From positions 1 through 18,135 of the forward strand of contig DNSU01000026.1 of NCBI GenBank assembly GCA_003499585.1: a stretch of DNA of 18,135 bases. The letters run 5' to 3'. Each line of letters begins with the position of its first letter. Positions within the stretch are counted from its first letter, which is position 1. Source of the stretch: Cyanobacteria bacterium UBA9579 (GTDB lineage: Bacteria; Cyanobacteriota; Vampirovibrionia; Gastranaerophilales; UBA9579). A model generated the notes under the pieces. That model did no database searches, was not told where the DNA came from, and worked only from the letters and a program-made list of their open reading frames with translations. This document shows positions 9,601 to 16,518 of this stretch, piece by piece. A program made the position numbers and the translations under genes.

Positions 9601-9895
9601 ACGCTATGGGCTAAAAGTTGAACTGATAAATAAAGAAGCTGTGGATATAGTGCAGGAAAGAATCAAGCAAAAAGAAATATGTATGGTCATTAATACGCCA
9701 ACCATAGGAAAAGATCCAAAACGATCAGGTTTCCAAATTCGTTCTATGGCAGAAAACTATAAAATACCGTGTTTCACGTCTTTAGATACAGCAAACGCAT
9801 ATCTTATAGCGATGAAAACATTGAATAAAAATGAAAAACTCACTTATGAAACCATAAATTTTTATATGAAATCTGACTCAAAAGTTAGTGTGTAA
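6677..9895 (+). CDS. carB: Carbamoyl phosphate synthase large subunit
   Basis: Two-step ATP-dependent synthesis of carbamoyl phosphate from bicarbonate and ammonia. The protein is an internal tandem duplication: both halves begin with a GSGPI.IGQ.IEFDY motif (near residues 12 and 558), each followed by an ATP-grasp domain (EVNPR in the first, EANPR in the second). A C-terminal MGS-like regulatory domain spans roughly 935-1072. I place the start at ATG 6677, because AAGGA at 6664-6668 lies 8 bases upstream and the protein then starts [16 protein letters not shown] with 1072 residues, as expected. An in-frame ATG at 6659 has no such site. The start overlaps carA by 8 bases. It is the last gene of the operon; argF does not follow. 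No clear terminator is visible in the 29 bases before hisG. Confidence 0.97.
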   Translation: MPKNTELKKVLVIGSGPIIIGQAAEFDYAGTQACKALKDENLEVILVNSNPATIMTDDNMADRVYIQPLTVKALDYIINKERPDGLLATLGGQTGLNLAVELQEAGILDKYNVKLLGTTLDAIKKAEDRDSFKKLMEEIREPIPPSKIICTIDEGMDFANEIGFPIIVRPAYTLGGTGGGIAHNTDELKETLHTGLMHSRITQVLLEKSVAGWKEIEYEVMRDSNDTCIVVCNMENLDPVGIHTGDSIVVAPSQTLRDEEYHMLRSSSLKIIRALKIEGGCNVQFALNPESMDYVVIEVNPRVSRSSALASKAAGYPIAKIAAKIAIGLYLHEIPNYVTQKTMASFEPALDYIVTKIPKWPFDKFSYANRTLGTQMKATGEVMAIDRTFESSFLKAVISLEGKHTGLRMEKLAVLSKEKIYKWLQVCDDERIFVVAEALRKGITVKEIHEITKIDPWFLNKINNIVQTEKKLQSEPLTVDLLKKAESMGFTDTEIEDLSGEDSPALDMLRRVHNLYPVYKMVDTCAAEFESATPYYYSTFEKEDENVITKREKIIVVGSGPIRIGQGIEFDYCSVHAAWGIQEAGYESIIINNNPETVSTDFDIADKLYFEPLYTDDVLNVVRKEMPKGVIVQFGGQTAINLGPKLLRKGVQILGTSVESIDVAEDRRLFERLLRELDIPQAKGTAVTNLKDAIKAAEEIGYPVLVRPSYVIGGRAMQIVYDESELRAYVEEAVSLSSEYSILVDQYIEGKEVEVDAICDREDLLIPGIMEHIERTGVHSGDSFSVYPAQTLSQNIIDTIVDYTKRIARALQVSGLLNIQFAINNDIVYVIEANPRASRTVPILSKVTKVPMVKLAIKVILGDKLKNLGYGVDLLPTTELIAVKAPVFSFQKLKDVDVALTPEMKSTGEVLGIDTDYEKALTKAFLGVGFKFPNAGTILISLRDKDREEAVSIVKEFQQLGFNIAATDDTEEVFKRYGLKVELINKEAVDIVQERIKQKEICMVINTPTIGKDPKRSGFQIRSMAENYKIPCFTSLDTANAYLIAMKTLNKNEKLTYETINFYMKSDSKVSV

Positions 9896-9924
9896 TTCTT
9901 ATTTAGTTATTTGCTTTAAATGTA

Positions 9925-10788
9925 TTAAGGAATCATTTGATCGACAGTCATGATAAGAATTCCGGTTGCGCCTAGTTGTTTTAGTTTATCTATACTGTCA
10001 TAAATTTGTTTTTTCTCAACTACCACGTGGATAGCAACCATGTCTTCATTTCCTAATAGTCCTATAATGGTTGGTGCATTTAAACCGGGCAGGAAGTTCT
10101 TGATTTCATCAAGAGAAGCTTTTGGAATATTTGCCATTAAATATTTCTTTTCTTCTGCATCCATTGCTGATTTTATGGCTCTAACAAATGCTTTAACCTG
10201 ATTTTCTTCATTTTTTAATACATCAGGCCTTGCTATAACCACAGACTGAGAGCACAAGATTTCGCCTATTATCTTGAGTTTATTGACTTTAAGAGTTGTG
10301 CCCGATGAGGTTATATCAACAATAATATCGGCTAGGCCAAGCTGAGGAGTGACTTCAGTTGCCCCTGAAACCTCTGTTATATGAACATTTTTACCTAATT
10401 TATCAAAAAATCTTTTAGTTAAGTTAGGAAAAGAAGTGGCTATCTTGGCTCCGTCAGGAATGTCGTCGGGACTATTGTAAGGGGCTTCTTCTTTTGTGGC
10501 AATAACCATTTTGCAGTGCCCAAAGTTTAAATCAAGAATAGTTTCAACTTCCGCTTCAGTTTCCTGAACCACATCGTAGCCTGTAATACCTAAATCAGTG
10601 ACTCCATCCTGTACAAAATTTGGGATATCCTGAGTTCTGACAAATATTACTGTATAATTACCATCATGAGTGCTGGCATAAAGGCTTCTCTCTTTTTTAG
10701 TGATGGTTAACCCGGCTCTTTGAAGGAGATCAAAGATATCATCTGATAGACGCCCTTTATTCGGAATAGCAATTTTAAGTCCATTCAT
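9925..10788 (-). CDS. hisG: ATP phosphoribosyltransferase, long form
   Basis: First and committed step of histidine synthesis, condensing ATP with PRPP. The N-terminal IAIPNKGRLS, TDLGITGYD, and the PRPP-binding loop DITSSGTTL (about residues 158-166) are clear. The last ~75 residues (including GLNAPTIIGLL and AIHVVVEKK) form the PII-like regulatory domain of the long, histidine-inhibited form, so no HisZ partner should be required. Two in-frame ATGs exist (10794 and 10788). A GGGA at 10800-10797 is 8 bases from the second and only 2 from the first, so I prefer 10788 (287 residues). It is not in a his operon here and converges on carB. Confidence 0.95.
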   Translation of the reverse strand: MNGLKIAIPNKGRLSDDIFDLLQRAGLTITKKERSLYASTHDGNYTVIFVRTQDIPNFVQDGVTDLGITGYDVVQETEAEVETILDLNFGHCKMVIATKEEAPYNSPDDIPDGAKIATSFPNLTKRFFDKLGKNVHITEVSGATEVTPQLGLADIIVDITSSGTTLKVNKLKIIGEILCSQSVVIARPDVLKNEENQVKAFVRAIKSAMDAEEKKYLMANIPKASLDEIKNFLPGLNAPTIIGLLGNEDMVAIHVVVEKKQIYDSIDKLKQLGATGILIMTVDQMIP

Positions 10789-10884
10789 TTTCATATTCCC
10801 GCTATTACCTATTATTTCTTATAAAGCTTATCATGAATTGCAGCTTTTTAGAATTATTGCTCGTTAAATACTTCTTGAGTAGGC

Positions 10885-10913
10885 AAAAAAAAATTCTGCG
10901 GGATGCAGAATTT
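10885..10913 (-). terminator. Intrinsic terminator of the 50-codon ORF
   Basis: Read on the minus strand, a 9-bp stem (AAATTCTGC / GCAGAATTT, loop of 5) runs straight into a tract of T, seen as the A-run at 10885-10893 on the plus strand. It lies about 55 bases after the stop of the small ORF and about 90 bases ahead of hisG, so it appears to insulate hisG. Confidence 0.85.
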
Positions 10914-10968
10914 GATTAAAGGGACATCTGTATGTAGCAAGTTGTGGGTTTGAGGCTGGGTTATAGTA

Positions 10969-11121
10969 TTAGTGGGAAACCTTTATTTCTATGTTTAATC
11001 TGGTTAAAACTCTTTCTAAATCGTAGGTAAGATCAGGTTTTCTATTAAAAATTTTTCTACTGGTTTCTTTTAATTGCTTAATTAAAGCTAAGTTAACTGA
11101 ATTAGCTTGATTTGTATCCAT
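10969..11121 (-). CDS. Small 50-residue protein of unknown function
   Basis: I found this ORF by reading the minus strand of a gap between hisG and rlmN. It begins MDTNQANSVNLALIKQL, contains RKIFNRKPDLTYDLERVL, and ends NIEIKVSH at TAA 10971-10969. The ATG at 11121 has GGAG seven bases upstream, and an intrinsic terminator follows the stop, so the unit has the anatomy of a real gene. The product is mildly basic and predicted mainly helical, with heptad-like leucines and isoleucines. It has no cysteines, membrane segment or signal peptide. I do not recognise a family. It could be a small regulatory or nucleic-acid-binding protein, but no function can be assigned. Confidence 0.65.
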   Translation of the reverse strand: MDTNQANSVNLALIKQLKETSRKIFNRKPDLTYDLERVLTRLNIEIKVSH

Positions 11122-11248
11122 TTGCTATCTCCAATCTATCTCTTTTGCTAGTGTGGTTTTTATCTTGTCCTCTTGTATATATAAAGTAAATATCTTTTAA
11201 ATAATTGCCTTTTTGTTTTAAAAATATTAACTTTTGTTAAGTCATACT

Positions 11249-11278
11249 AAAAAACCCTAGTGGCCTAGGATTTAGGGT
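11249..11278 (-). terminator. Candidate terminator downstream of rlmN
   Basis: On the minus strand ACCCTA and TAGGGT (11278-11273 with 11259-11254) pair and are followed by six T (A-run 11249-11254). An alternative inner fold pairs CCTAG with CTAGG. It is probably the second of two tandem hairpins that separate rlmN from the small ORF. Confidence 0.6.
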
Positions 11279-11297
11279 CATTATTTGAGTTTTAAAA

Positions 11298-11332
11298 ATA
11301 AATTAGTATATACCCGATATATACTAATTTAT
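11298..11332 (-). terminator. 15-bp perfect palindrome after rlmN, probable terminator
   Basis: ATAAATTAGTATATA (11298-11312) is perfectly complementary to 11318-11332, with the 5-nt loop CCCGA between. It starts 50 bases after the rlmN stop. Read on the minus strand the stem is followed by ATTTTTAAAA-type sequence, which fits a weak intrinsic terminator or an mRNA 3' end. The stem is almost pure A+T, and a protein-binding operator is an alternative. Confidence 0.5.
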
Positions 11333-11382
11333 AAATAATATATTAAATCCTTGAAATGATTGATTATTTAAGTTGAGAATGA

Positions 11383-12414
11383 TTATTTTCCGCTTAACTG
11401 ACCGCATGCTGCAAGAATGTCAGAGCCTCTCTCAAGTCTCACAGTTACTTTCTTGCCTGACTGTTCCAGAATATACTTAAACATATTGATTTTTTTAGGT
11501 GATGAAGTTTTAAAATCTTTTCTGTTCAAAGAATTATAAGGGATTAAATTTATATTACAATTAAGACCTTTAAGTAGGCTAATTATCTCCTCAGCATGCT
11601 CAGGGCTGTCATTTATTCCCTCAATCAGTACATATTCTATAGTTACTCTTCTTCCTGTTTTACTCGTCAGAAAATGTAAAGCCTTTATGACTTCTTCAAT
11701 ATGATATTTCTTTTCTATAGGTATAAGCTTTTCTCTAAGCTCATGATTTGGGGCATGAAGGGATAATGCTAATGTTAGCTGACGGTTCTCATCTGCTAGT
11801 TTGTAAATCTGAGGAGCAATTCCGCTTGTTGAAATTGTGATTCGCCTCATGCCAATTTCCAGCTCAGAATTCAGCACATGAAGTGACTTTAGTACTTCAT
11901 CAAGATTTAATAAAGGTTCACCCTGCCCCATATAGACAACATTTGTTACGATTAAGCCCGTATCCCTTTGAATAGTGAGTATTTGATCAACAATTTCTTT
12001 TGCGCTCAGATTTCTGATAAGTCCTTTTTCACCTGTAGCGCAAAAAACACACTTAACAGGACAGCCAATTTGGCTGCTGACACAGGCAGTTAAATTTGGC
12101 CTGTTATCAAAACGCATTAAAACCGTTTCTACCACATTGCCATCAGGGAATTCCAGCAGATATTTAATTGTACCGTCTTTACTAATAAGCCTTTGCTTGA
12201 TTTTTGTATCTGATATTTGAGCAATTTCATTTAATTTAGCCCTGAATTCTTTTGATAAATTTGACATTTGATCAAACTCAGGAACGCTTTTTTTGTATAG
12301 CCAATAATGCAGCTGTTTTGCCCTAAATTTTGGCTCATTATTATCTGCCACGAACTTTTCAAGCTCGCTTAGAGTCATACCTGCTAATATAGTTTTTTTG
12401 TCTACCGTATTCAT
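11383..12414 (-). CDS. rlmN: 23S rRNA (A2503-C2) / tRNA (A37-C2) methyltransferase
   Basis: Radical-SAM methyltransferase making 2-methyladenosine in 23S rRNA and in some tRNAs. The cluster triad C118, C122 and C125 is in IGCPVKCVFCATG. The motif YMGQGEPLLN and the methyl-carrying cysteine near the C-terminus (C337 in AACGQL) are present, so it is complete and of RlmN rather than Cfr type by overall context. The length of 343 is typical. The ATG at 12414 has AAGG only 2-3 bases upstream, an unusually short gap, but no better in-frame start exists. It forms its own unit with hairpins downstream. Confidence 0.95.
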   Translation of the reverse strand: MNTVDKKTILAGMTLSELEKFVADNNEPKFRAKQLHYWLYKKSVPEFDQMSNLSKEFRAKLNEIAQISDTKIKQRLISKDGTIKYLLEFPDGNVVETVLMRFDNRPNLTACVSSQIGCPVKCVFCATGEKGLIRNLSAKEIVDQILTIQRDTGLIVTNVVYMGQGEPLLNLDEVLKSLHVLNSELEIGMRRITISTSGIAPQIYKLADENRQLTLALSLHAPNHELREKLIPIEKKYHIEEVIKALHFLTSKTGRRVTIEYVLIEGINDSPEHAEEIISLLKGLNCNINLIPYNSLNRKDFKTSSPKKINMFKYILEQSGKKVTVRLERGSDILAACGQLSGK

Positions 12415-12441
12415 AGCCTTATTCGATCATAATAATTAATA

Positions 12442-12470
12442 CCTATATTATCATGACCAAAATAAATCAA
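12442..12470 (-). promoter_or_regulatory. Candidate promoter of rlmN
   Basis: On the minus strand TTGATT (12470-12465) is followed after 17 bases by TATAGG (12447-12442), about 28 bases ahead of the rlmN ATG. The -35 matches the one proposed for argC. This is a pattern match only. The gap 12415-12551 otherwise shows no gene. Confidence 0.33.
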
Positions 12471-12551
12471 TATTGTTGCTTATAAACTTATTTAATTTGA
12501 ATTCCTTATCTTTTTGATAAAGGTCTTATTAGATTATATTAAAATTGAGTA

Positions 12552-13094
12552 TTAGCCTTCCAATAACAAGCCGCCTTGTGTTGTTATTTTGTCTTTGCTG
12601 CCAGCTACTTGATTATAAAGATTTGAAGTTTTAATATAAAAAGTTGATAGGTCTTCAACACTTAGCTTAGCACCTTTTTCAAGAGTGATTGATGTGTTTT
12701 CTCCATCTGATTTTCCCAATTCACAACCACTGCCTCCTGATACGCGCATCATTGCATTATCAGCTAAAGTTTTTACAGAGGTATAACCAGGCTTTTTAAG
12801 AATTAGACAGCTATTACCATCTACCCTATCAATATTAATATTGTTATAGGTTTCTCCTTTTTCAAAATCTTTGAATGGGCCAATACCAGGTTCATTTCGA
12901 GTTAATAATGTAATAGAATTTCTAGGGAATAAAGCAGAAAAAGAATGAGGATCTTCCATTACTTTTAGTGAAGCAGTATTACTTTCCAGATTTATTTTGA
13001 CTTCTTCTTTTTTGCCATTTTCGTCAAGTTTTGTTGCTGTACCGTAGATTCCTTTAAAGCTTAGTGAATTATTATTGAAATGTGAAATTTTCAT
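12552..13094 (-). CDS. Orphan 180-residue protein with N-terminal FKG motif
   Basis: I do not recognise a characterised family. The start is secure: AAGGAG lies 9 bases before ATG 13094. The N-terminus MKISHFNNNSLSFKG is polar and asparagine-rich and ends in F-K-G at residues 13-15, a pattern I recall from many short proteins of Gastranaerophilales/Melainabacteria. The rest has many short alternating hydrophobic/polar stretches and glycine turns (for example RVSGGSGCELG, then TSITLEKGAKLSVEDLSTFYIKTS), which suggests a beta-rich, possibly solenoid-like fold. There are two cysteines (C96, C124) and no signal peptide or membrane segment. It is separated from aspS upstream by a strong hairpin and stands 137 bases before rlmN. 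Confidence 0.8.
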   Translation of the reverse strand: MKISHFNNNSLSFKGIYGTATKLDENGKKEEVKINLESNTASLKVMEDPHSFSALFPRNSITLLTRNEPGIGPFKDFEKGETYNNINIDRVDGNSCLILKKPGYTSVKTLADNAMMRVSGGSGCELGKSDGENTSITLEKGAKLSVEDLSTFYIKTSNLYNQVAGSKDKITTQGGLLLEG

Positions 13095-13210
13095 AAAATT
13101 TCTCTCCTTAAAAATTACCTTATATAATTTAAAGCTTCTAAAAATAAAAGTTGATAGTTAACTTGAATTGCTAATTAATTTTAGTGTCCATAAAAAATAA
13201 ATATTATTAT

Positions 13211-13242
13211 ATAAGGCCAAACTACATATAGTTTGGCCTTAT
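13211..13242 (-). terminator. Terminator of the rsgA-aspS unit
   Basis: ATAAGGCCAAACTA (13211-13224) is perfectly complementary to 13229-13242 with a 4-nt loop, and one further T-A pair extends it to 15 bp. It starts 28 bases after the aspS stop on the minus strand and is followed by a T-rich but interrupted tract, then TTTATTTTTT. It is the strongest GC-containing hairpin in the right half of the window. Confidence 0.7.
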
Positions 13243-13270
13243 AGCAAAGCGATTCTATTTTATTTATAAG

Positions 13271-15082
13271 TTATTTACTATTTTTTTCAGGCATTAATTT
13301 TATGTGCAACTCTTTTAACTGATCTTCTGATGCAACTGCAGGTGAATCTGTCATAAGGCATTTTGCCTGACTGTTTTTTGGGAATGCAATTACATCTCTG
13401 ATAGAAGCTGTACAGGATACAAGTGCTATCAATCTGTCTAAACCTAAGGCAATACCACCATGAGGAGGGGTGCCGTATTTAAAGGCTTCTATCATAAAGC
13501 CAAATTTTTCTTTAATTTCTTCTTTTGATAATCCGAGAATTTCAAATACCTTTTGCTGAAACTCAGGATTATGTATTCTGATACTACCACCACCAAGCTC
13601 ATTTCCATTGTATACAATGTCATAAGCCTGTGCACGGCATTTTAAAGGATCAGTTTCAAGATAAGTAACATCTTCAGGGTGTGGTGATGTAAACGGATGG
13701 TGAACTGCTACATGTCTTTGGCATTCTTCATTCCATTCAAACATTGGGAAGTCAACCACCCATAATAGATTATGTTTTGAAAGATCAATAAGATTAAGTT
13801 TGCTTCCAAAGTGAAGTCTTAGTCTGCCAAGTGCATCAAACACCACATTAGCTTTATCTGCAACGAAAAATACTACATCACCAGGATTAGCATGGGCTCT
13901 TTGCTGAATTTGTCCAATTTCCTGTTCTGTAAGATGTTTTAGAACAGGTGATTTAATTGTGCCATCAGGATAATACGTAATCCAGGCAAGCCCTTTTGCT
14001 CCATATGATACTACCAGATTTCTAATATCATCCATCTCTTTTCTGCTGTAACCGGAAATATCAGGTACGCATATAGCTCTAACAGTTCCACCGCTCTTAA
14101 CCTGATCGGCAAAAGCTGCAAAACCGCTATTTTCCATAATATCGCTTACATCGATGAGTTTTAAGTCAAACCTTGTATCAGGTCTATCTGAACCGTATGT
14201 TTCCATAGATTCTTTATGGGTGATACGAGGGAAAGGAGCTGATACATCAATCCCTGCCATCTTAAATGATTTTGTTAACAGTCCTTCTATAACATCTATA
14301 ATATCTTCCTGATCGACAAAGGACATTTCAATATCAACCTGAGTAAATTCAGGCTGTCTGTCTGCTCTTAAATCTTCATCTCTAAAGCAGCGAGCAATCT
14401 GATAATATCTTTCAATACCGCCTACCATCAAAAGCTGCTTAAATATCTGCGGTGATTGTGGTAGAGCATAGAATTTAGAAGGGTGCACACGGCTTGGAAC
14501 CAGATAATCTCTGGCACCTTCTGGTGTGGTTTTGATTAAAACCGGAGTTTCAACTTCTATAAATTCTTTTTTATTAAGATAACTTCTAATTTCTGAAGTA
14601 ATAAGGTGTCTTAACAATAATTTATTTTGTACTTTTGGTCTTCTGATATCGAGATATCTATATTTTAGGCGAAGATCCTCGTTTATATCCTGATCATCAT
14701 TGATAATAAATGGAGGTAACTTTGATTCATTCAGGATTTCTACTTTATCAGGATAAATTTCTATTTCACCTGTTAAAAGATTAGGATTATTAGTTTCTGC
14801 TGGTCGGAGGGTGACCGTGCCTGTGACATGTATTACAAATTCATCTTTTAACTGTTCAAATATTTTATGCACATCAGGGTTTTTAACGGGATCAGAAACT
14901 ATTTGAACTATGCCTGTTCTATCTCTGACTTCAACAAAGACAATCCCGCCTAAATCTCTGATAGTAGAAACCCATCCGGCAATGCTGACCTGCTTGCCTG
15001 CATCTTTTGCTGAAAGATTGCCGCACCAATTTGTTTTTAATTTTGTTAGTCTAGTATTATCCATATTATCAATTGTCACCAT
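13271..15082 (-). CDS. aspS: Aspartyl-tRNA synthetase (bacterial type)
   Basis: Class IIb synthetase charging tRNA-Asp. The domain order is an N-terminal OB-fold anticodon domain (GWVSTIRDLGG about 36-46), the catalytic core with TPEGARDYLVPSR (about 186-198), QSPQIFKQLLM (about 209-219), motif 2 FRDEDLRADRQPEFTQ (about 233-248), the bacterial GAD insertion, and motif 3 with GLDR ending at R550. The length of 603 is typical of bacterial AspRS. The residue after RD in the OB fold is Leu44, as in discriminating enzymes such as E. coli's. The corresponding position is His31 in the non-discriminating Pseudomonas enzyme; this comparison is from memory. The ATG at 15082 has only a distant GGAAG about 11 bases upstream; an in-frame ATG at codon 7 is an alternative. 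Confidence 0.97.
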   Translation of the reverse strand: MVTIDNMDNTRLTKLKTNWCGNLSAKDAGKQVSIAGWVSTIRDLGGIVFVEVRDRTGIVQIVSDPVKNPDVHKIFEQLKDEFVIHVTGTVTLRPAETNNPNLLTGEIEIYPDKVEILNESKLPPFIINDDQDINEDLRLKYRYLDIRRPKVQNKLLLRHLITSEIRSYLNKKEFIEVETPVLIKTTPEGARDYLVPSRVHPSKFYALPQSPQIFKQLLMVGGIERYYQIARCFRDEDLRADRQPEFTQVDIEMSFVDQEDIIDVIEGLLTKSFKMAGIDVSAPFPRITHKESMETYGSDRPDTRFDLKLIDVSDIMENSGFAAFADQVKSGGTVRAICVPDISGYSRKEMDDIRNLVVSYGAKGLAWITYYPDGTIKSPVLKHLTEQEIGQIQQRAHANPGDVVFFVADKANVVFDALGRLRLHFGSKLNLIDLSKHNLLWVVDFPMFEWNEECQRHVAVHHPFTSPHPEDVTYLETDPLKCRAQAYDIVYNGNELGGGSIRIHNPEFQQKVFEILGLSKEEIKEKFGFMIEAFKYGTPPHGGIALGLDRLIALVSCTASIRDVIAFPKNSQAKCLMTDSPAVASEDQLKELHIKLMPEKNSK

Positions 15083-15134
15083 TTGTTATTTCACTTCCAC
15101 TCGTATTAAACACTAAAAACATAAGTATTGCTAA

Positions 15135-15590
15135 TTAACTAATTAACAGGAAATGATACCCAAGAGCCAATACGACTCCTAATAAGCCGCCCATAATAAC
15201 TTCAATCGGGGTATGTCCTAATAATTCTATCAGCCTTTCTGAAGTATGTCTCGGGTATTTTTCAGAATATACTTCATCAACTATTTTATTTAAAACAGCA
15301 GCCATTTTTCCGGCTGATCTTCTTAATCCTGCTGCATCATACATAACAACAAAAGCATAACCAAGAGCAATGGCAAATTCTACTGACTTATAACCATTAA
15401 TAACTGCCACACTGGTACTTAAAGCTATAACAAATGCGCTGTGGCTGCTTGGCATGCCGCCTGTTTCAGTAAGAATTTTAAAATTTATCTTTTTATTATT
15501 CATGTAATAAAAAATGAGTTTTAGAAACTGCGCTACAAAAGCGGCTATCATTGCCGAAAATATCACTTCCAGACTTGTATTTGCTATCAT
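15135..15590 (-). CDS. Divergent PAP2-family (DUF212/YuiD-like) membrane protein
   Basis: Small membrane protein related to PAP2 lipid phosphatases, with no settled substrate. The family motifs are TGGMPSSHSA (43-52), YDAAGLRRSAG (84-94) and ELLGHTPIEV (122-131). The serine/histidine/arginine pattern resembles the PAP2 phosphatase site. Hydrophobic segments lie at about 8-28, 51-66, 71-87 and 131-150. The length of 151 is normal for the family. Its ATG shares one base with the stop of the upstream prenyl synthase gene (TAATG), so translation is coupled. This invites, but does not prove, a role in dephosphorylating or handling prenyl diphosphates. aspS follows 52 bases downstream. Confidence 0.9.
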   Translation of the reverse strand: MIANTSLEVIFSAMIAAFVAQFLKLIFYYMNNKKINFKILTETGGMPSSHSAFVIALSTSVAVINGYKSVEFAIALGYAFVVMYDAAGLRRSAGKMAAVLNKIVDEVYSEKYPRHTSERLIELLGHTPIEVIMGGLLGVVLALGYHFLLIS

Positions 15591-16498
15591 TAATCCATTA
15601 CCTTCAATGCAATACTACCAGCTATTCCAATTAACAAAGGGGTATCAAGTTTATTATCTATGAGTATTTGCTGTGCTTTGGAGCACAATTGTTCGACCTC
15701 TTCTTTTGACTGACTTAATCCAAACAATGATGGGTGAGTATTTTTCTTTGCCAGTTTATCCTTGCCGGGAGTTTTTCCAAGAGACTCTTTTGTTCCTGTT
15801 ATATCAAGAATGTCATCAGCAATTTGGAAAGCATAGCCAACAAGTCGACCATACTCAGTTAATATTTCCAATTGCTCATCAGTAGCCTGAGATAATAAAG
15901 CTCCGGATCTCATAGCAAATTTAAACAGTTCACCTGTTTTATGTGTATGAATATAATTAAATGTAGGAATATCTATTTCTTTATTTTCCGAATCTATATC
16001 AATGACCTGACCGCCAATCAAACCTAATGCCCCTGCAGCTATTGCAAGTTCTTCTAATACTTGAAATAAAAGATCTCTGTCAACATATGCAGGAGTATGT
16101 TGAATTATTATTTGAGGCGCGTATGATAACAGCGCATCACCTGCAAGTACTGCAAAAGCTTCTCCATAAACTTTATGATTGGTTAATCTGCCTCTTCTAT
16201 AATCATCATTATCCATACAGGGTAAATCATCATGAATAAGACTCTGAGCATGGATCATTTCAATAGCACAGGCTGTCGGGATAACATTTTCAATATTTCC
16301 ACCACAGGCTCTGGCACTTTCAAGAGCAAGAACAGGACGAATTCTTTTGCCGTCTGATAAAGTGGTATAACGCATAGATTCCCATATAATCTGAGGATAT
16401 CTGATTTCAAGATATTTCTCTAAATATGTATTAATCAGTTTTTTATTTTCCTGAAGCGCTTCTACTAAGTTAGAATCTTGCTGTTGTACGATTTTCAA
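15590..16498 (-). CDS. ispA: Polyprenyl diphosphate synthase (GGPP or FPP synthase)
   Basis: Head-to-tail condensation of IPP with allylic diphosphates. The first aspartate-rich motif is D90-D91-LPCM-D96, inside SLIHDDLPCMDNDDYRRG. The second is D228-D229-IL-D232, with GKTPGKD shortly after. The length of 302 matches short-chain type II synthases. The region around the first motif reads like plant/cyanobacterial GGPP synthases. The fifth residue before the motif is Gln85, where E. coli IspA has a bulky Tyr, so a C20 product (crtE function) is possible; chain length cannot be settled here. The start codon is TTG at 16498-16496, preceded by AAGGG with about 6-7 bases gap and lying 20 bases after the rsgA stop. 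The next ATG, codon 42, would remove conserved sequence. Confidence 0.93.
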   Translation of the reverse strand: MKIVQQQDSNLVEALQENKKLINTYLEKYLEIRYPQIIWESMRYTTLSDGKRIRPVLALESARACGGNIENVIPTACAIEMIHAQSLIHDDLPCMDNDDYRRGRLTNHKVYGEAFAVLAGDALLSYAPQIIIQHTPAYVDRDLLFQVLEELAIAAGALGLIGGQVIDIDSENKEIDIPTFNYIHTHKTGELFKFAMRSGALLSQATDEQLEILTEYGRLVGYAFQIADDILDITGTKESLGKTPGKDKLAKKNTHPSLFGLSQSKEEVEQLCSKAQQILIDNKLDTPLLIGIAGSIALKVMD

Positions 16499-16518
16499 GC
16501 GTCTACCCTTATGCTATC

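Noticed and set aside
11227..11240. Inverted repeat TTAAC-TTTT-GTTAA ahead of the small ORF, similar in spacing to a LexA box.
   Set aside because: The core AAC-N4-GTT fits but the flanking bases do not match GAAC/GTTC, and in such A+T-rich sequence a 5-bp repeat is expected by chance. Kept only as a note.
12498..12525. Hairpin CCTTATC/GATAAAGG downstream of the FKG orphan gene as terminator.
   Set aside because: The stem has a bulge and no T-tract follows on the minus strand, so it is not a convincing terminator.
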